Assembly (NCBI GenBank): GCA_030512295.1
Contig: JAULSR010000004.1
Span: 496,001 to 560,000 of the forward strand
From: Bombardia bombarda
Taxonomy: Eukaryota > Ascomycota > Sordariomycetes > Sordariales > Lasiosphaeriaceae
DNA: 64,000 nucleotides
Direction: 5' to 3'
Under the pieces are notes generated by a model. That model did not search any database. It was not told the origin of the DNA and saw only the letters and a list, made by a program, of their open reading frames with translations. The number at the start of each line of letters is the position of its first letter. Position 1 is the stretch's first letter. The translations under genes and the position numbers were made by a program. Positions 20,555 to 31,280 of the stretch are shown piece after piece.

Positions 20555-22095
20555 TTGCTCGAAATGATTGCTCGCTCGCCTGCTTGGCCTTATCCCTTGC
20601 TTTTTTGTTTTTCCTTTCCTTTTTTTTTTTCCTTTTTTTTTTTTTTACAATCTCCCCTTTCTGCTGTGCTGGTTGTTGAATCTGCAGAAAAACTTGGGTT
20701 GATTTGTAATAGATGGGAAACATGGCGTTTGTGTGAGCAGGGACTCGATATCTGTTGATGTCACAGCTGAATTATTGCATCCATTACACGGTTTTGGAGG
20801 GTCTTGTCGGGCTTGTCGGCATTTCAGCTTTATACCACTGTAACGTAGTTGCGCTGTCGCCTCTTTTCCCTCTTTTGTCCGGTGGTTGTTTTTTCTGATG
20901 TCTTTTTTTCCCCCGTATTCTTGGCTTTTGAGGGCATCGGGTCTTCTGGACTCGGTGTACTTCTTTTGTCCGGCGGCGCTGGGTCCTTACGACTTCATCG
21001 CCATAAGCCGTCTGTCTACTTATTGCCTTTTTGGCTTTTTTTCTCTACGAGTCGAAGAACGATGTCTCACGACATTCTGGTTTGAGCTATGGTCTGCTCT
21101 TCAGTTAAGATTGGGACTGACGACTATTGATGGAACGGGATAAAGGGCTTAGGATGGATGGATCGGTGTTGAAAGGATCATTTCTTTTTGCGCATTGTTT
21201 TGTAACGCAGGCATGTTCAATCACGAGTGGAAAGGTTGAGATGGGTATGGGATGTTTTATTTGTGTATCGACTTTCGCCTGGCAGAAGGATTAACTATTT
21301 GGCTGGGGGCTAAGTCTAGGTACTTTGATAGGACACCACACGATATCTCCCGATATATTTTTCCCATAGTGACATCTTGCAGTAGAAAATTCAAGGCCAT
21401 GCATCAGATCCGATTTGAGCGGGCGCCAAACTTTGATTCGGCGGACGCTGGGTGCCACTAACCCCTGGAGCCCGTTGGGCCCGTCTGGGGAGGGACCAGG
21501 GCCGAGAAGCGGGTCCGTAACTGCAGTGGACCAGTGGCCCCCAACCCCTGTAGGCGGGGGGTGTGTCGGCCCCACTGGCCCGTGGAAAGTGACGACTGCC
21601 GCTCTCCAAGCTCCATTTCCCCAAACGCGCGCCCAGATTTTGCAGCTTTCACATTTCGGTACATGCCTACCTACTACTCACAGACACACACGCCTAGGTA
21701 TCATTTACTTATCAGCCTCGATTGCCTAGGCAGATACGAAGTCGGGCTCTTCAGGTTAGATAGGGACGGGAGGTAGGTCACTCGCCCACTCACTCAGGCC
21801 CACCCGCCCACCCGCCCACAATCACTTTTCATCGTCAACTTCTTGTACCTGTATGGCTTCATTGGCCGAGATCCACCTATCACAAGTGTCGAATGAATGC
21901 GCGTAGCTTTTTCACAAGCGACTAATCACATGTTTCTCTTCATGTTTCTCTTCAGCCTATCCAGATAGTACCGACGGTCTCGGGTACTGCAGTGGTCTGC
22001 CTTCGGTGTGTGTGTACCGTGCTGTGCTGTACCCACGGCACCTGAGATCCGTGGAGGATGCCGCAGGTGTTCTCCTCGGCCTCCCCTCGATCATT
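20555..22095. other. intergenic region WOPR gene to CRD1
   Basis: 1.5 kb. Starts with a T-rich 3' UTR (T10 and T14 runs near 20620-20650). The rest is unremarkable and includes a GC-rich block at 21460-21600. No gene recognised. Confidence 0.5.
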
Positions 22096-22863
22096 ATGTT
22101 GCGGCTGAATGCGGGTTCTTCCCGCCGCATCGCTGCCGCTGCTGCTCTGCCCCTCATCTCCTCCTCCCTTCCCGCTGCTCAGTCACAAGCAATAGCAGCA
22201 GCACGAACACGATCATGCTTCACCGCTGCCCTCACCGCGAATCGCCCCATCGCATCGCTGCGGCAGCCACTGCTACAAGCGCCAGTCCGCCAGTCCGCCT
22301 CTTCTCCTTTTCATGTGCATGCACGGCATTTTGCCGTTTCGAGATGTCGCCATAGTCATAGCTCGGGGTATGTATGCATGGTTCCCTTTGGATGAAATTC
22401 CAAGCCACGTGCTTTTGCTTCTCAAAATAGTCACTGTACTGATCTCGAACAACCACATGTACCCAGACCAGACCCACCATCACCACCACCACTACCGCCC
22501 AGCAGCAGCAAAAAAGAGTCACGCCTCCGCAAGGTGCTGCCGGTCCTAGCCAAGACGCGCCATGAAAACATCAACACGCTGCCCAACTGGCTGACGGCCA
22601 CCCGGCTCGTGGCCGCCCCCTTTGTGGGCTACTGCATCATGCACGACCACCACGCCTGGGCGCTCGGCCTGTTCGCCTACGCCGGCATCACGGACCTGCT
22701 CGATGGCTGGATCGCCCGCCGTTGGAACCTGGGCACCGTCGTTGGCACCATTATCGACCCCATGGCGGACAAGATGCTCATGACGGTTTTGACTGTTTCG
22801 CTAGCGGCGAAGGGCATGCTCCCTGGTGGGTTTTCTTTTACCGTCTTTTCTGACAGATGATCC

Positions 22864-22916
<53 letters not shown>

Positions 22917-23560
22917 GGCTTGTGGGCTTAACATCGGCATCACAAGTCTATGTACCTACTTGCTAACAGCACTGCAGTCTGGCTCGCAGTCATCATCCTC
23001 GGCCGCGATGTCGCCCTCGGCATCTCGGCCATCTACTACCGCTGGATCTCGCTGCCGCCGCCCAAGACCTTCTCGCGGTACTGGGACTTTTCGCTGCCCT
23101 CGGCAGAGGTCCGCCCCACCACCATCAGCAAGTACAACACCGCCCTGCAGCTCGGACTCATGGGCCTGACGACCGCCGCGCCCGTGGTGCCTGCGCTGGA
23201 TCTGGGGACCCCGCTGGTGGTTATGCAGTACGTGTCCTTTTGCATTTCATACCAGTATTTGTCTTGTGCTTCTGCCTTTAGTGTGTTGTCGCCCGTTCAA
23301 GCCCAAACACCATCCCGTGCTACTCCCACCAGTCACGAGCAGCATCACGAGCTTTCTCAGTTCTTATTACCTATTTACTAGCTAAGCTGACATGAGCGTG
23401 ATGTTTAAGATGTGTCGTCGCAGCTACTACTGTCTGGAGCGGCGCCAGCTACGTCTTCAGCAAGGATGCTGTAAAGATCCTCCCGCATCCCCGTCCCCAG
23501 CAGGAGGAGGAGGAGGAGGGGGGTGATAAGAAGAAGGAGGACGAGCCACCTAAGAACTAG
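22096..23560 (+). CDS. CRD1: cardiolipin synthase (mitochondrial)
   Basis: Four exons, 22096-22367, 22503-22825, 22978-23227 and 23410-23560; 331 aa. The enzyme joins CDP-diacylglycerol to phosphatidylglycerol in the mitochondrial inner membrane. The first 90 residues are Arg/Ala/Ser-rich without acids early on (MLRLNAGSSRRIAAAAALP), a clear import presequence. After INTLPNWLTATRL the CDP-alcohol phosphotransferase signature DG-x2-AR-x8-G-x3-D-x3-D is complete at about 158-180 (DGWIARR ... GTIIDPMAD). Several membrane helices follow, and the protein ends with an acidic-lysine tail. The last acceptor is a less usual TTTAAG at 23409; it alone joins ATGCA to the conserved TTVWSGASYVF block in phase. 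Intron 2 contains a long (CTGT)n repeat. Confidence 0.93.
22863..22917. repeat. (CTGT)n tetranucleotide microsatellite in CRD1 intron 2
   Basis: About 13-14 perfect CTGT units, between the GTGGGT donor and the CTAACAG/CTGCAG acceptor region of CRD1 intron 2. Confidence 0.95.
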
Positions 23561-24024
23561 AGAGGACCGAACTCTCCAGTGGTGGAACTGTGTCGTGAAC
23601 GTTATCCTCCGTGTATTATCTCCCACTGTCGAAATAGGATAAGTAGGTGGGTGGGTGGATATGTTCACCTCTTACAACGCCGGACTTGAGAACACGACGG
23701 CTAAGTATGTACGTGTATATTATCTGCGGTCAGTCAAATTGGTGGGTGTAACGCATTTGAACAAAAGCGGAGAAATGGGAAAGGGCCGTTATGGAGAAAA
23801 TGTTTAGCCCTGATGATGCTTTATTCAATTTCCAGATAAGAGAAGAAAAAGAAAACGGCGCCATTCTTTTCTTCTTCGGCGGATGAAAATGAAAAGGGGT
23901 TTTGTTATGATACTATTACCCTGATGACTAATCATTACCTATGCCCATTGAGCTGCTAGTTCAAAACCTGAATTATATAATCATACACATAAAATACATG
24001 TTGTGCAACAACCTACCTGAGAAA

Positions 24025-24429
24025 GTCAGGTAAATTGACAGTAGTATAACCCTTCTAGGGCTGGGGTGGTCTTAAGGTCAATTTTGGGCTTTATATGGCT
24101 AGTATAGTGCAATAAAATCATTTTTTACGCAGTGACGGAACGAGCCATCTTATTCCCAGCTTCGTTCTTTCCCATTTATACCAATGACCATGATAACATC
24201 AACCCTTTTTTTGGTCATTAGCATCCTGCCTGTTATTAAGATGACAGCCAGTCATTAAGATAAAGGCTAGTTATTACCGCATTACTGATTGTGAGCCGGA
24301 ATTTTGATATAATATTAGTTTGCTCTTAGGATGTTGCAATTGGGGGAAATTACTATGTTAAATCAGAATATGATGACGGAAGAAGTCATTGAAGTGCCTC
24401 AATATGGTCATACTGTCAATCTACCTGAC
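24025..24429. mobile_element. candidate MITE or degenerate DNA-transposon relic
   Basis: Inverted arms of 19 bp: GTCAGGTAAATTGACAGTA at 24025-24043 and the reverse complement of GTCAGGTAGATTGACAGTA at 24411-24429 (18 of 19 identical). They bracket about 370 bp of AT-rich, non-coding DNA. Similarity continues weakly outward (GAGAAA against AGGAAAT). I could not find a convincing target-site duplication or any transposase remnant, so family assignment is not possible. Confidence 0.45.
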
Positions 24430-24689
24430 ATTTCCTGCAAGGAAGAATCATGCTGAAGAAAACAACCCGATCAAAAGCTTCAAGCTTTGCCATTAGATCT
24501 AGCCTTATTATAAGCATCGCAACAGAATATGTATAAAGTATTTGTGAATGCACCATTATTTTTTACCGTCCGTCCATCCGTCAGTCCGTCCACCCCTTCT
24601 ATCCATTTATTCATCCGTCTCTTCTCGCACTATACTTACAGGTTATTTATTTACACGGGAAGCTTGGAGAATCCCTCAGCGGAGCTCAA

Positions 24690-24722
24690 CCCAGCCCAGC
24701 CCAGCCCAGCCCAGCCCAGCCA
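24690..24722. repeat. (CCCAG)n pentanucleotide repeat
   Basis: Five to six CCCAG units just downstream of the MTO1 stop codon; the same unit recurs at about 34260-34287. Confidence 0.85.
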
Positions 24723-24788
24723 AAACGAGATCCCAAGTATCTCTCTAATCAGTTTGCTGCTATCGTGCCAGCCACCACCACCACCATT

Positions 24789-26958
24789 CTAAAGATCGGC
24801 AACCCTCGTCTGCGCATCCAAAGTCTCCATATCCATCTCGCCCGCCGCCACCTCACCTGCCGTAAACCCCGCCGTCCGCTGCACATGCGGCAGCAAATAC
24901 ACACACCCATTCGGCGTCATGCCTTCCAGCCTCCTCGCCTGCGCGAGCGTCTCCGGCCTCGTCACCTTCAACACATCCTTCTCCGCCATCGACAAGCCCC
25001 AGACCGCATCGTAGTCCAAGTCCACCGGCAGCAACAGATGCTCGTCGCGCTCGACGCGCGCCTGCCTCGTCTCGTGCACCACCACGTACGGCGCATACAG
25101 CGCCTCGACGCCGACGCGCTCCCTCACCGAGGGGTCGAACCGCTCGAGGCCGGGCACCAGTCCCGACTCGACCAGCATGTCGACCGACGCGCCCTTGACG
25201 CAGAGCACCTCCATCGCGGACCGCAGCGTCGAGTCGACCCTGGTCGCGAACCCGGCGCGCTTCCACGCCTGCGTGCCGGTGCGCGTCGACGTGAGCAGCT
25301 CGCGCAGCGCGTCCATCTGCGCGTGTTCGGCCCGGAACGCGTCCCAGCGCTTGTCGCCGACGACGCCCCAGGCGCGGCCGAGCGCCGTGAGCCGCGCGTC
25401 GGCGTTGTCGGCGCGCGTGCTGATGCGGAACTCGCTGCGTGACGTGAACATGCGGTAAGGCTCCGAGACGCCCTTGGTGACGAGGTCGTCGATCATGACG
25501 CCGATGTAGGCGTCGGCGCGGCCGAGCGTGACACCCGGCAGGCCACGGGCGGCGCGCCCCGCGTTGATGCCCGCGACGACGCCCTGGCCCGCGGCTTCTT
25601 CGTAGCCGGTGGTGCCGTTGATCTGGCCGGCGAGGAAGAGGCCGCGGATGGCCTTGGTCTCGAGGGTGCGGCGGAGGCTGCGCGGGTCGACGTAGTCGTA
25701 CTCGACGCCGTAGCCGGGCTGGAGCATGACGACGTCCTCGAGCCCGCGGATGGTGCGCAGGAGCTGTTCTTGCGCCTCGGCGGGGATGGTCATGCTGAGG
25801 CCGTTGGGGTAGATGACGTCGTTGTCGAAGCCCTCGGGCTCGAGCCAGACGATGTGGCGCTCGCGGTCGCCGAAGCGCATGATCTTGGACTCGAGGGAGG
25901 GGCAGTAGCGGGGGCCCTTGACGGTCTCGCGGATGTGGATGGTCTTGTCGAGGTTGGCGCGCACGACGTCGTGCGTGGCGGCGCTGGTGTAGGTGACGTG
26001 GCAGAGGAGCTGGTCCCTGACGGTCACGGCCTTGTTGAGGTAGCTGAAGGGCATCGGCGGGTCGTCGCCGGGCGCCTCGCTGAGCATGTCCCACTTGATG
26101 CTGCCCTTGGCCAGCCGCGGTGGCGTGCCGGTCTTGAGCCGCCCGAGTTGGAAGCCGGCGTCCCTGAGCGACTTGCTCAGTCCAAAGGTTGCCGCCTCGC
26201 CCATGCGGCCAGAGGGGAAGGCTTCGAGGCCGATGTGGATCTCGCCTCCGAGGAAGGTGCCTGTCGTGATGACGACCTGGCTCGTGGGCAGCACCTCGCC
26301 CGACTCCAGCTTGATACCTGCGATCTTGGTCTTGGCGCCGCTGGAGGGGTCTTCGTTATCGGCGACGACGATGTCTGACACCTTCCCGAGAACGACGGTG
26401 AGATTTGGGTATGATTCCAGCGCCTCCCGCATGTGTTTCTTGTACAGGGCGCGATCGATCTGGGCGCGAGGACCCCAGACGGCCGAGCCCTTCTTGCGGT
26501 TCAGCACCTTGAACTGCACGCCAGCCTTGTCGATGATGCGGCCGGCAAGCCCGTCGAGGGCATCGATCTCGCGGATAATGGTGCCCTTTCCTATGCCGCC
26601 GAAGCTCGGGTTGCACGAGCAGACGCCGAGGTTGTCAATGCTGGGTGTGACCAAGGCCGTCCTGGCGCCGGCACGGGCGGCCGCAGCGCATGCCTCGGCT
26701 CCGGCATGGCCTCCGCCTACGACGATGACATCGAACGACCTGTAATTGTGTTGTGTCAGGTGAGGAACGTTGAATTGCGCGTGGCGCGTTTGGCGTGTAT
26801 AGTGTAAAGTGTGTAACTCACCTGGGATCGGCGCCGATGGTCGCAAACGTCCTCGTTGGTCTGCTAGTAATGCAACTTCTGATCAGTGTCGTCCTGGTCT
26901 GGAAAGCCGCCAGTCGAATTGGCCTTCCGAGGCCCCTAGGAAGCCAGAGCTGTGTCAT
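24789..26958 (-). CDS. MTO1: mitochondrial tRNA 5-(carboxymethyl/taurino)aminomethyl-uridine enzyme Mto1 (MnmG/GidA)
   Basis: Two exons, complement of 26822-26958 and 24789-26739, intron 82 nt (GTGAGT..TACAG); 695 aa. MTO1 with MSS1 modifies the wobble uridine of mitochondrial tRNAs. Exon 1 encodes 45 residues rich in Arg/Thr without acids (MTQLWLPRGLGRPIRLAAFQ), an import presequence. It joins in phase to SFDVIVVGGGHAGAEA, the FAD-binding GxGxxG loop at about residue 52. Both GidA signatures are present: GPRYCPSLESK near 320 and GQINGTTGYEEAAGQG near 416. The conserved CNPSFGGIGKG loop is near 83. The C-terminal helical MnmE-binding domain is complete. The CDS is very GC-rich compared with the AT-rich DNA just downstream. 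Confidence 0.96.
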
Positions 26959-27692
26959 GGTCGCCAAATGCGCCGACCTCTATTCATTGAGGTGTCGGAT
27001 TGTAGACAGGACCAAAAAGTGGAGCGTGGGCGTGTGTCGCGAAAGAGTTCCAGTGGACATTATTCGGACTTACAGGCTGTAAAAAAGAAAAATATCGATA
27101 AGATAGCGATAACGCCACCCCGCCGTGTCCCTTGTCACTCCCTTGCTGTGTACCGGGCTATCGACGCAATGTCAGTTACGACAACTATTTTAATGACTGC
27201 ATCCTCTCAAACGTCCTACTGTAGAGAAATGGACTGATTCATTGGATCTGAACGATGACATATCTCATATCTCCCACTTATATGGTAGACGCTCTGTAGA
27301 ACCTGCGCCCAGCCTCGGTTACCTGCCCCAGGCACATAGATAAGATACCTAACTGAGGTATCATTATCTTACTTTTCTGTCCAGTGGCTGTTTCGACTCC
27401 CATTAGGATGATGATATAGATTAGGATTGTTCTACCATCCGAAAACAAAGGAAAAAAGGTCTAATGCTATCAGTTTCGTTATATTGTACAGTATGCCCAG
27501 CACACCCGCCACTTGCGGGATCATTCATGGGCAATCACTAGGGTATCCCCAAAACACTGCCGGGCAAGCAGTTCAGTTGATATCATACAAAGACAGAGAG
27601 GTGGACATCACTGCCAGTCGCGAGAGACTCATAGTACCGGTCGGTAACATGGCGCGTCGGCCAGTTAAGCAACTGGGTAGGTGAGGTGATAT
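26959..27692. other. intergenic region between RIM1 and MTO1
   Basis: 734 bp between the RIM1 stop and the MTO1 start, both on the minus strand. It holds the MTO1 promoter and the RIM1 3' UTR. A short hairpin (GATACC TAACTGA GGTATC, 27344-27362) is visible. No gene recognised. Confidence 0.5.
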
Positions 27693-28254
27693 TTACTGAG
27701 TGGCCGAGGCTGGTCGGCGCAACACATCAATTGATCCTGTGGTGGTACACTTGTCAGCTATCTGTTCATGAGAAGGACGCGGGGAGGGGGGAAGGGAGCG
27801 GTCATACGCTGCCTAATGTTGAGGGCGGTCCTCGTCTTGCCGTCGCCATCCTCAAACGTGTTCATGGATGCGTCACCCTCGACGCAAACCAGCGATCTGT
27901 TGAAAAAGCAGCCAGTTAGATTCCATTTCAACCCATGACGCAAGCAGCGACAACGGTGGGTGGGAGGGATGCGCACCCCTTGGGCAGGCTTTGCAGGAAA
28001 TCGCGGCGGGGACCCTCGGGCTCGAAGCTGACAATGTTGAACCAGTCGGTCTGGCGGTTGTCGGCGGTGCCGCGATTGCTGGCGACAGCGTAGCGCAGGA
28101 TCTCGGTGCCGGTGCTGGTGGCCTTGAGCTCAGGGGTGTCGGCGAGGTTGCCGATGATGGTGATGCGAGCGACGGGACGGGACGGGGTGGAGCTGAAGGC
28201 GCGCGCCGTTGGCCTGGCGGCGATGCGCGATGCGACACGGAGAAATGCCGACAT
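27693..28254 (-). CDS. RIM1: mitochondrial single-stranded DNA-binding protein (Rim1)
   Basis: Three exons, complement of 27977-28254, 27808-27896 and 27693-27736; introns of 80 and 71 nt (GTGCGC..AACAG, GTATGA..CACAG); 136 aa. Rim1 coats single-stranded mitochondrial DNA during replication. A presequence (MSAFLRVASRIAARPTARAF) is followed by one OB fold: ITIIGNLADTPEL, then ILRYAVASNRG, TDWFNIVSF, LVCVEGDASMNTF, and the closing strand TALNIRQRSIDVL. The length and order fit bacterial-type SSB without the acidic tail, as in yeast Rim1. The short last exon (44 nt) ends RRPASATQ. Phase is kept across all three exons, which supports the model. Confidence 0.93.
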
Positions 28255-29419
28255 TTTTTTGGAGGCTGATGGGCTGGTTTGGATTGGAATGGGGAGGGGT
28301 CTTGGCGGGTGGTGAAATTGAGGTTTTGGGTGAATGCAGCGATAAAGAGCGAGCGGCGCGTTCGTCGTCCCTGACGCGGACTCCAATAAGGCTGCATCGG
28401 TTCCATTTTACTGGGCCTAGAGCTTCATCCCTGCCGTAAATCAGGGGGCCAGCTCTGCGCCATGCACCCAGCCACGTGTGGCTCAAGTGACTTAAGCTCC
28501 CTTGAGCTCGATTATGGACTAGTCTAAGCCGACTTACAAGCTCGGACTGCAAGAGCATGGAGCTCGAGCTCCTTCCTAGGACATCAAGTTTTCCATCCCA
28601 ATGCAACAGAAAGCAGGAGGAAGCCCAGATTCATCATCGTTTTGTTTCACTTTGTTCCCCGTGCCGTGCCCGTATTCACTTTGCATCTGTGAAAATTGGT
28701 CTCATCCGGCAAAAGTCTGTCTTGACCCAGATGTACGAATGAAAATGCAGACGACGACGGATTGCTGCGATTCTCTCATCTTCAGATGCATCCCCTCGAA
28801 CTCAGCTCCGAGAATTACTGCAAGGAGCTTCCTGGTCTTGTCACATTTGCTTCTTTTACTCGTTTGCTTTTCTGTCGCATGTGTTGGTGGTGGTGACTGA
28901 AAACGGCCACTTGGCTGTGTCTGTCTGCTTTCTCGTCTCAGTTCAAGACCCACTTTTCCCTATTGAGGTCTGAATAGAGCCTCAATAGAATCAACAATAG
29001 ACAACCCCTTAACCTTCCAAACACACACTCTCTATTCACTACGAGGGCTAACCAGAAGACTGCGTAGAGGGTCTACGGCCTATTGAGCTCCAGACCAGTG
29101 CGAAATCGTTTGAATCTCTCAATAGACCGCCTTGCTGAATAAACAATAGATCATGGCGGGACCCACCAACTACCTGCCTACATATATGCTGTATTTTCGA
29201 TGCTCCATTTCTCTTCTTCTTTCTTCTTCCGTGCAGCTATTTTTTCTTCATAGGAAACCATCGAGAGCTCAAGTTGAGCCGTCACTCATTCATCCTCTCT
29301 CTCTCTTTCTCGCACCCTGCTCGGCTTTGACCCCTCCCCCCCCCCCGAGTCTTGGCCCGAAGAGAACAACTCCTCCCGACACTCCCTTTTCCCCGGCTGG
29401 ACTCCGGGATTCCTCCAGA
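28255..29419. promoter_or_regulatory. divergent RIM1/STE3 region with CAATA(G/A) motif cluster
   Basis: 1.2 kb between start codons. Between 28960 and 29150 lie six related motifs: CTATTGA (28960-28966), CTCAATAGA (28981-28989), AACAATAGA (28993-29001), TATTGAG (29081-29087), CTCAATAGA (29118-29126) and AACAATAGA (29142-29150). The core (A/C)AATA(G) resembles HMG-box target sites, which would suit regulation of a pheromone receptor by a mating-type HMG protein; that reading is inference. An in-frame upstream ATG at 29153 is discussed under STE3. Confidence 0.55.
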
Positions 29420-31280
29420 ATGAGCTCCCTTGGCTTCACGACAACGCCGGAACAGCGTATAGGACCAGATCCCCCCTTCACCGACCCATCCATCCAAGCC
29501 AACCTCTTCTTCAGAGTGTTACTGGGCGTGGTATCTGTTGCCGTCACCTACGTTCCTGCAAACCTGCTCTGGTGGAACGGAGAGCTTGCCGCTACTGTCT
29601 TCTGCGTCGTCAATATCATCCTCAACACCATAAACGTGATCAACTCGGTGATATGGTCAGACAACGATGTCGCAAACTGGTATGCTGGCTATGGATGGTG
29701 CGACTTGCAGACGTATCTCGTCTACGCCCTAGAGACCGTCTACCACATCTGCCTCTTTGAGATCATGCGTGGGCTAGCCAACAAGGTTGCACTTCGGCGA
29801 GCCTCCAGCCTAACACCCAGCGAGAGACGCCGGAAGAGGATTCGCTCGTCTTTCCTGTTGTTCATCATTCCACTTCTTCAGGTTATCCTCACCTACTTCG
29901 TCATCATTCAACGATACAACATCTCAACCCTCGCAGGATGCACTGTGTGGTACGACTCGGACTGGATTGTTCTCATATTCTTCATTCTCCCATCTCCCAT
30001 TTTTGCCTTTGGTGCCGCATTCATGGCAGGTAAGTGCCAAGAAACGACCAATGACCAAGACAAGAGGATATTTACTAAATCTGTTTTCCTCGCAGGCTTG
30101 GCTTTCGTACGGTACCGGAGATTGGAAAAGGTTGCCAGAGAATCCCTGCGTTCATACGACAGCGTCCGATCGGCTCGACAACAACGAGTGAGACAGAAGC
30201 TTTACTTCATGTCCCTTGCTATCTTGCTGGTAGTACTGCCTGTGGTTGCCGTCCTATTCGCAGTCAACCTAATGGATGGTTGGCCCTGGACCACGCCGTA
30301 TGACTACAATAGTCTGCATTTTGGACCAGGCCCCTACAACATGTATGCCATCACATTCACCACCTCTGACATTATGAGCTTTGGCGACCTTACTATCAAC
30401 TACATCCCGGTTCTCTCATCCGTTGCCATTTTCATCGCTTTCGGCACGACGGCAGAAGCCATCAATCAATATCGTAAATTCCTTCTCGCCATTGGTCTGG
30501 GGAAGTTGTTCCCAAATCTCCACATTGAGTATCAGCAAAGCCCGTCTGGAAGTGGTAGTAGATCGTGGTTCCGCACAATAACACGGCCTCTGCTCGGCAG
30601 AAATGCGACAGGAACGAGGTAAATAAACCCCATCAAACCAGTACACCAGGATTTCCCCATCGTCATGTGCTAACCAAAACCGATACAGCAACAGCCAATT
30701 CCGCAAGGATTCCATTCTCCCAACCAGCGAACACATATCTCTCCCGAGCCAGACCGGAACGTCATCAACCAACTTCCAGGACGACTGCATTACCCCCCTC
30801 GACGCTGTGGCTGTTGGATCCGACTACTTTTCTCAAACCTCGACTGATAACCACAGCAATCCATGGCCAGATCTGTCTACGGATGAAATGGACCGTGTAC
30901 ACCATCGCCAGCAAACACACGCGCAACGTGTTTCTATGCGCAGCCCGTGGATGACCTTCCGCTTTGCCCCCGCGGCAATGCCGATAAAGCTCTCTCCGCT
31001 GTTGTCGTCCTTGCGTAAGAGGCAAGACGACAAGCAGCATCAGCAGCTCAACGACCCAACTCAATCAAACCCCGTGTCCTTGGGCGCAATGAACGCCGCG
31101 GTCGGCGGCCCATCGGTGGTGGTCCCGAGTGTCGATACCCATGTTTGGTCGGACGATCGGGGGGTGTCTTCGCCATCGGCCTCTGCGCCGACTCATCATG
31201 GTGACGACCACCACCCCGGCCGAGTTGTGAGAGTCAAGATCAGCATTGATAGCAGCTCTATGGAAGGTAGCACTAAGTGA
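29420..31280 (+). CDS. STE3: pheromone a-factor-type receptor, class D GPCR (Ste3/Pre-1)
   Basis: Three exons, 29420-30029, 30096-30618 and 30689-31280; introns 66 nt (GTAAGT..CGCAG) and 70 nt (GTAAAT..TACAG, CTAAC branch site); 574 aa. It senses the lipid-modified pheromone at the plasma membrane and signals through a G protein to the mating MAPK pathway. Seven hydrophobic helices are visible: about 31-50, 53-75, 95-115, 146-168, 190-215, 255-280, and a last one near 330-350. The STE3 hallmarks YGWCDLQTYL and GCTVWYDSDW are present. Exon 3 adds a long cytoplasmic tail of about 190 residues, Ser/Thr/His/Asp-rich, suited to phosphorylation and desensitisation. Intron 1 is a multiple of three without stops, so retention would insert 22 residues. 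The frame is open upstream to ATG 29153; 29420 is chosen for its family-like N-terminus. Confidence 0.93.

Larger units (their letters stand above)
23561..24788. other. AT-rich convergent intergenic region CRD1/MTO1
   Basis: 1.2 kb between two converging stops. From about 23700 to 24560 the base composition is visibly more AT-rich than the rest of the window and lacks ORFs. It contains the inverted-repeat element described separately, two imperfect tandem copies of a 19-mer at 24233-24270 (TTATTAAGATGACAGCCAG and TCATTAAGATAAAGGCTAG), and a (CCCAG)n tract. Confidence 0.7.

Noticed and set aside
24853..26094. 413-codon minus-strand ORF and several plus-strand ORFs within MTO1
   Set aside because: Shadow frames of a GC-rich coding sequence; the amino-acid content (Arg/His/Ala/Pro runs) is typical of an off-frame reading.
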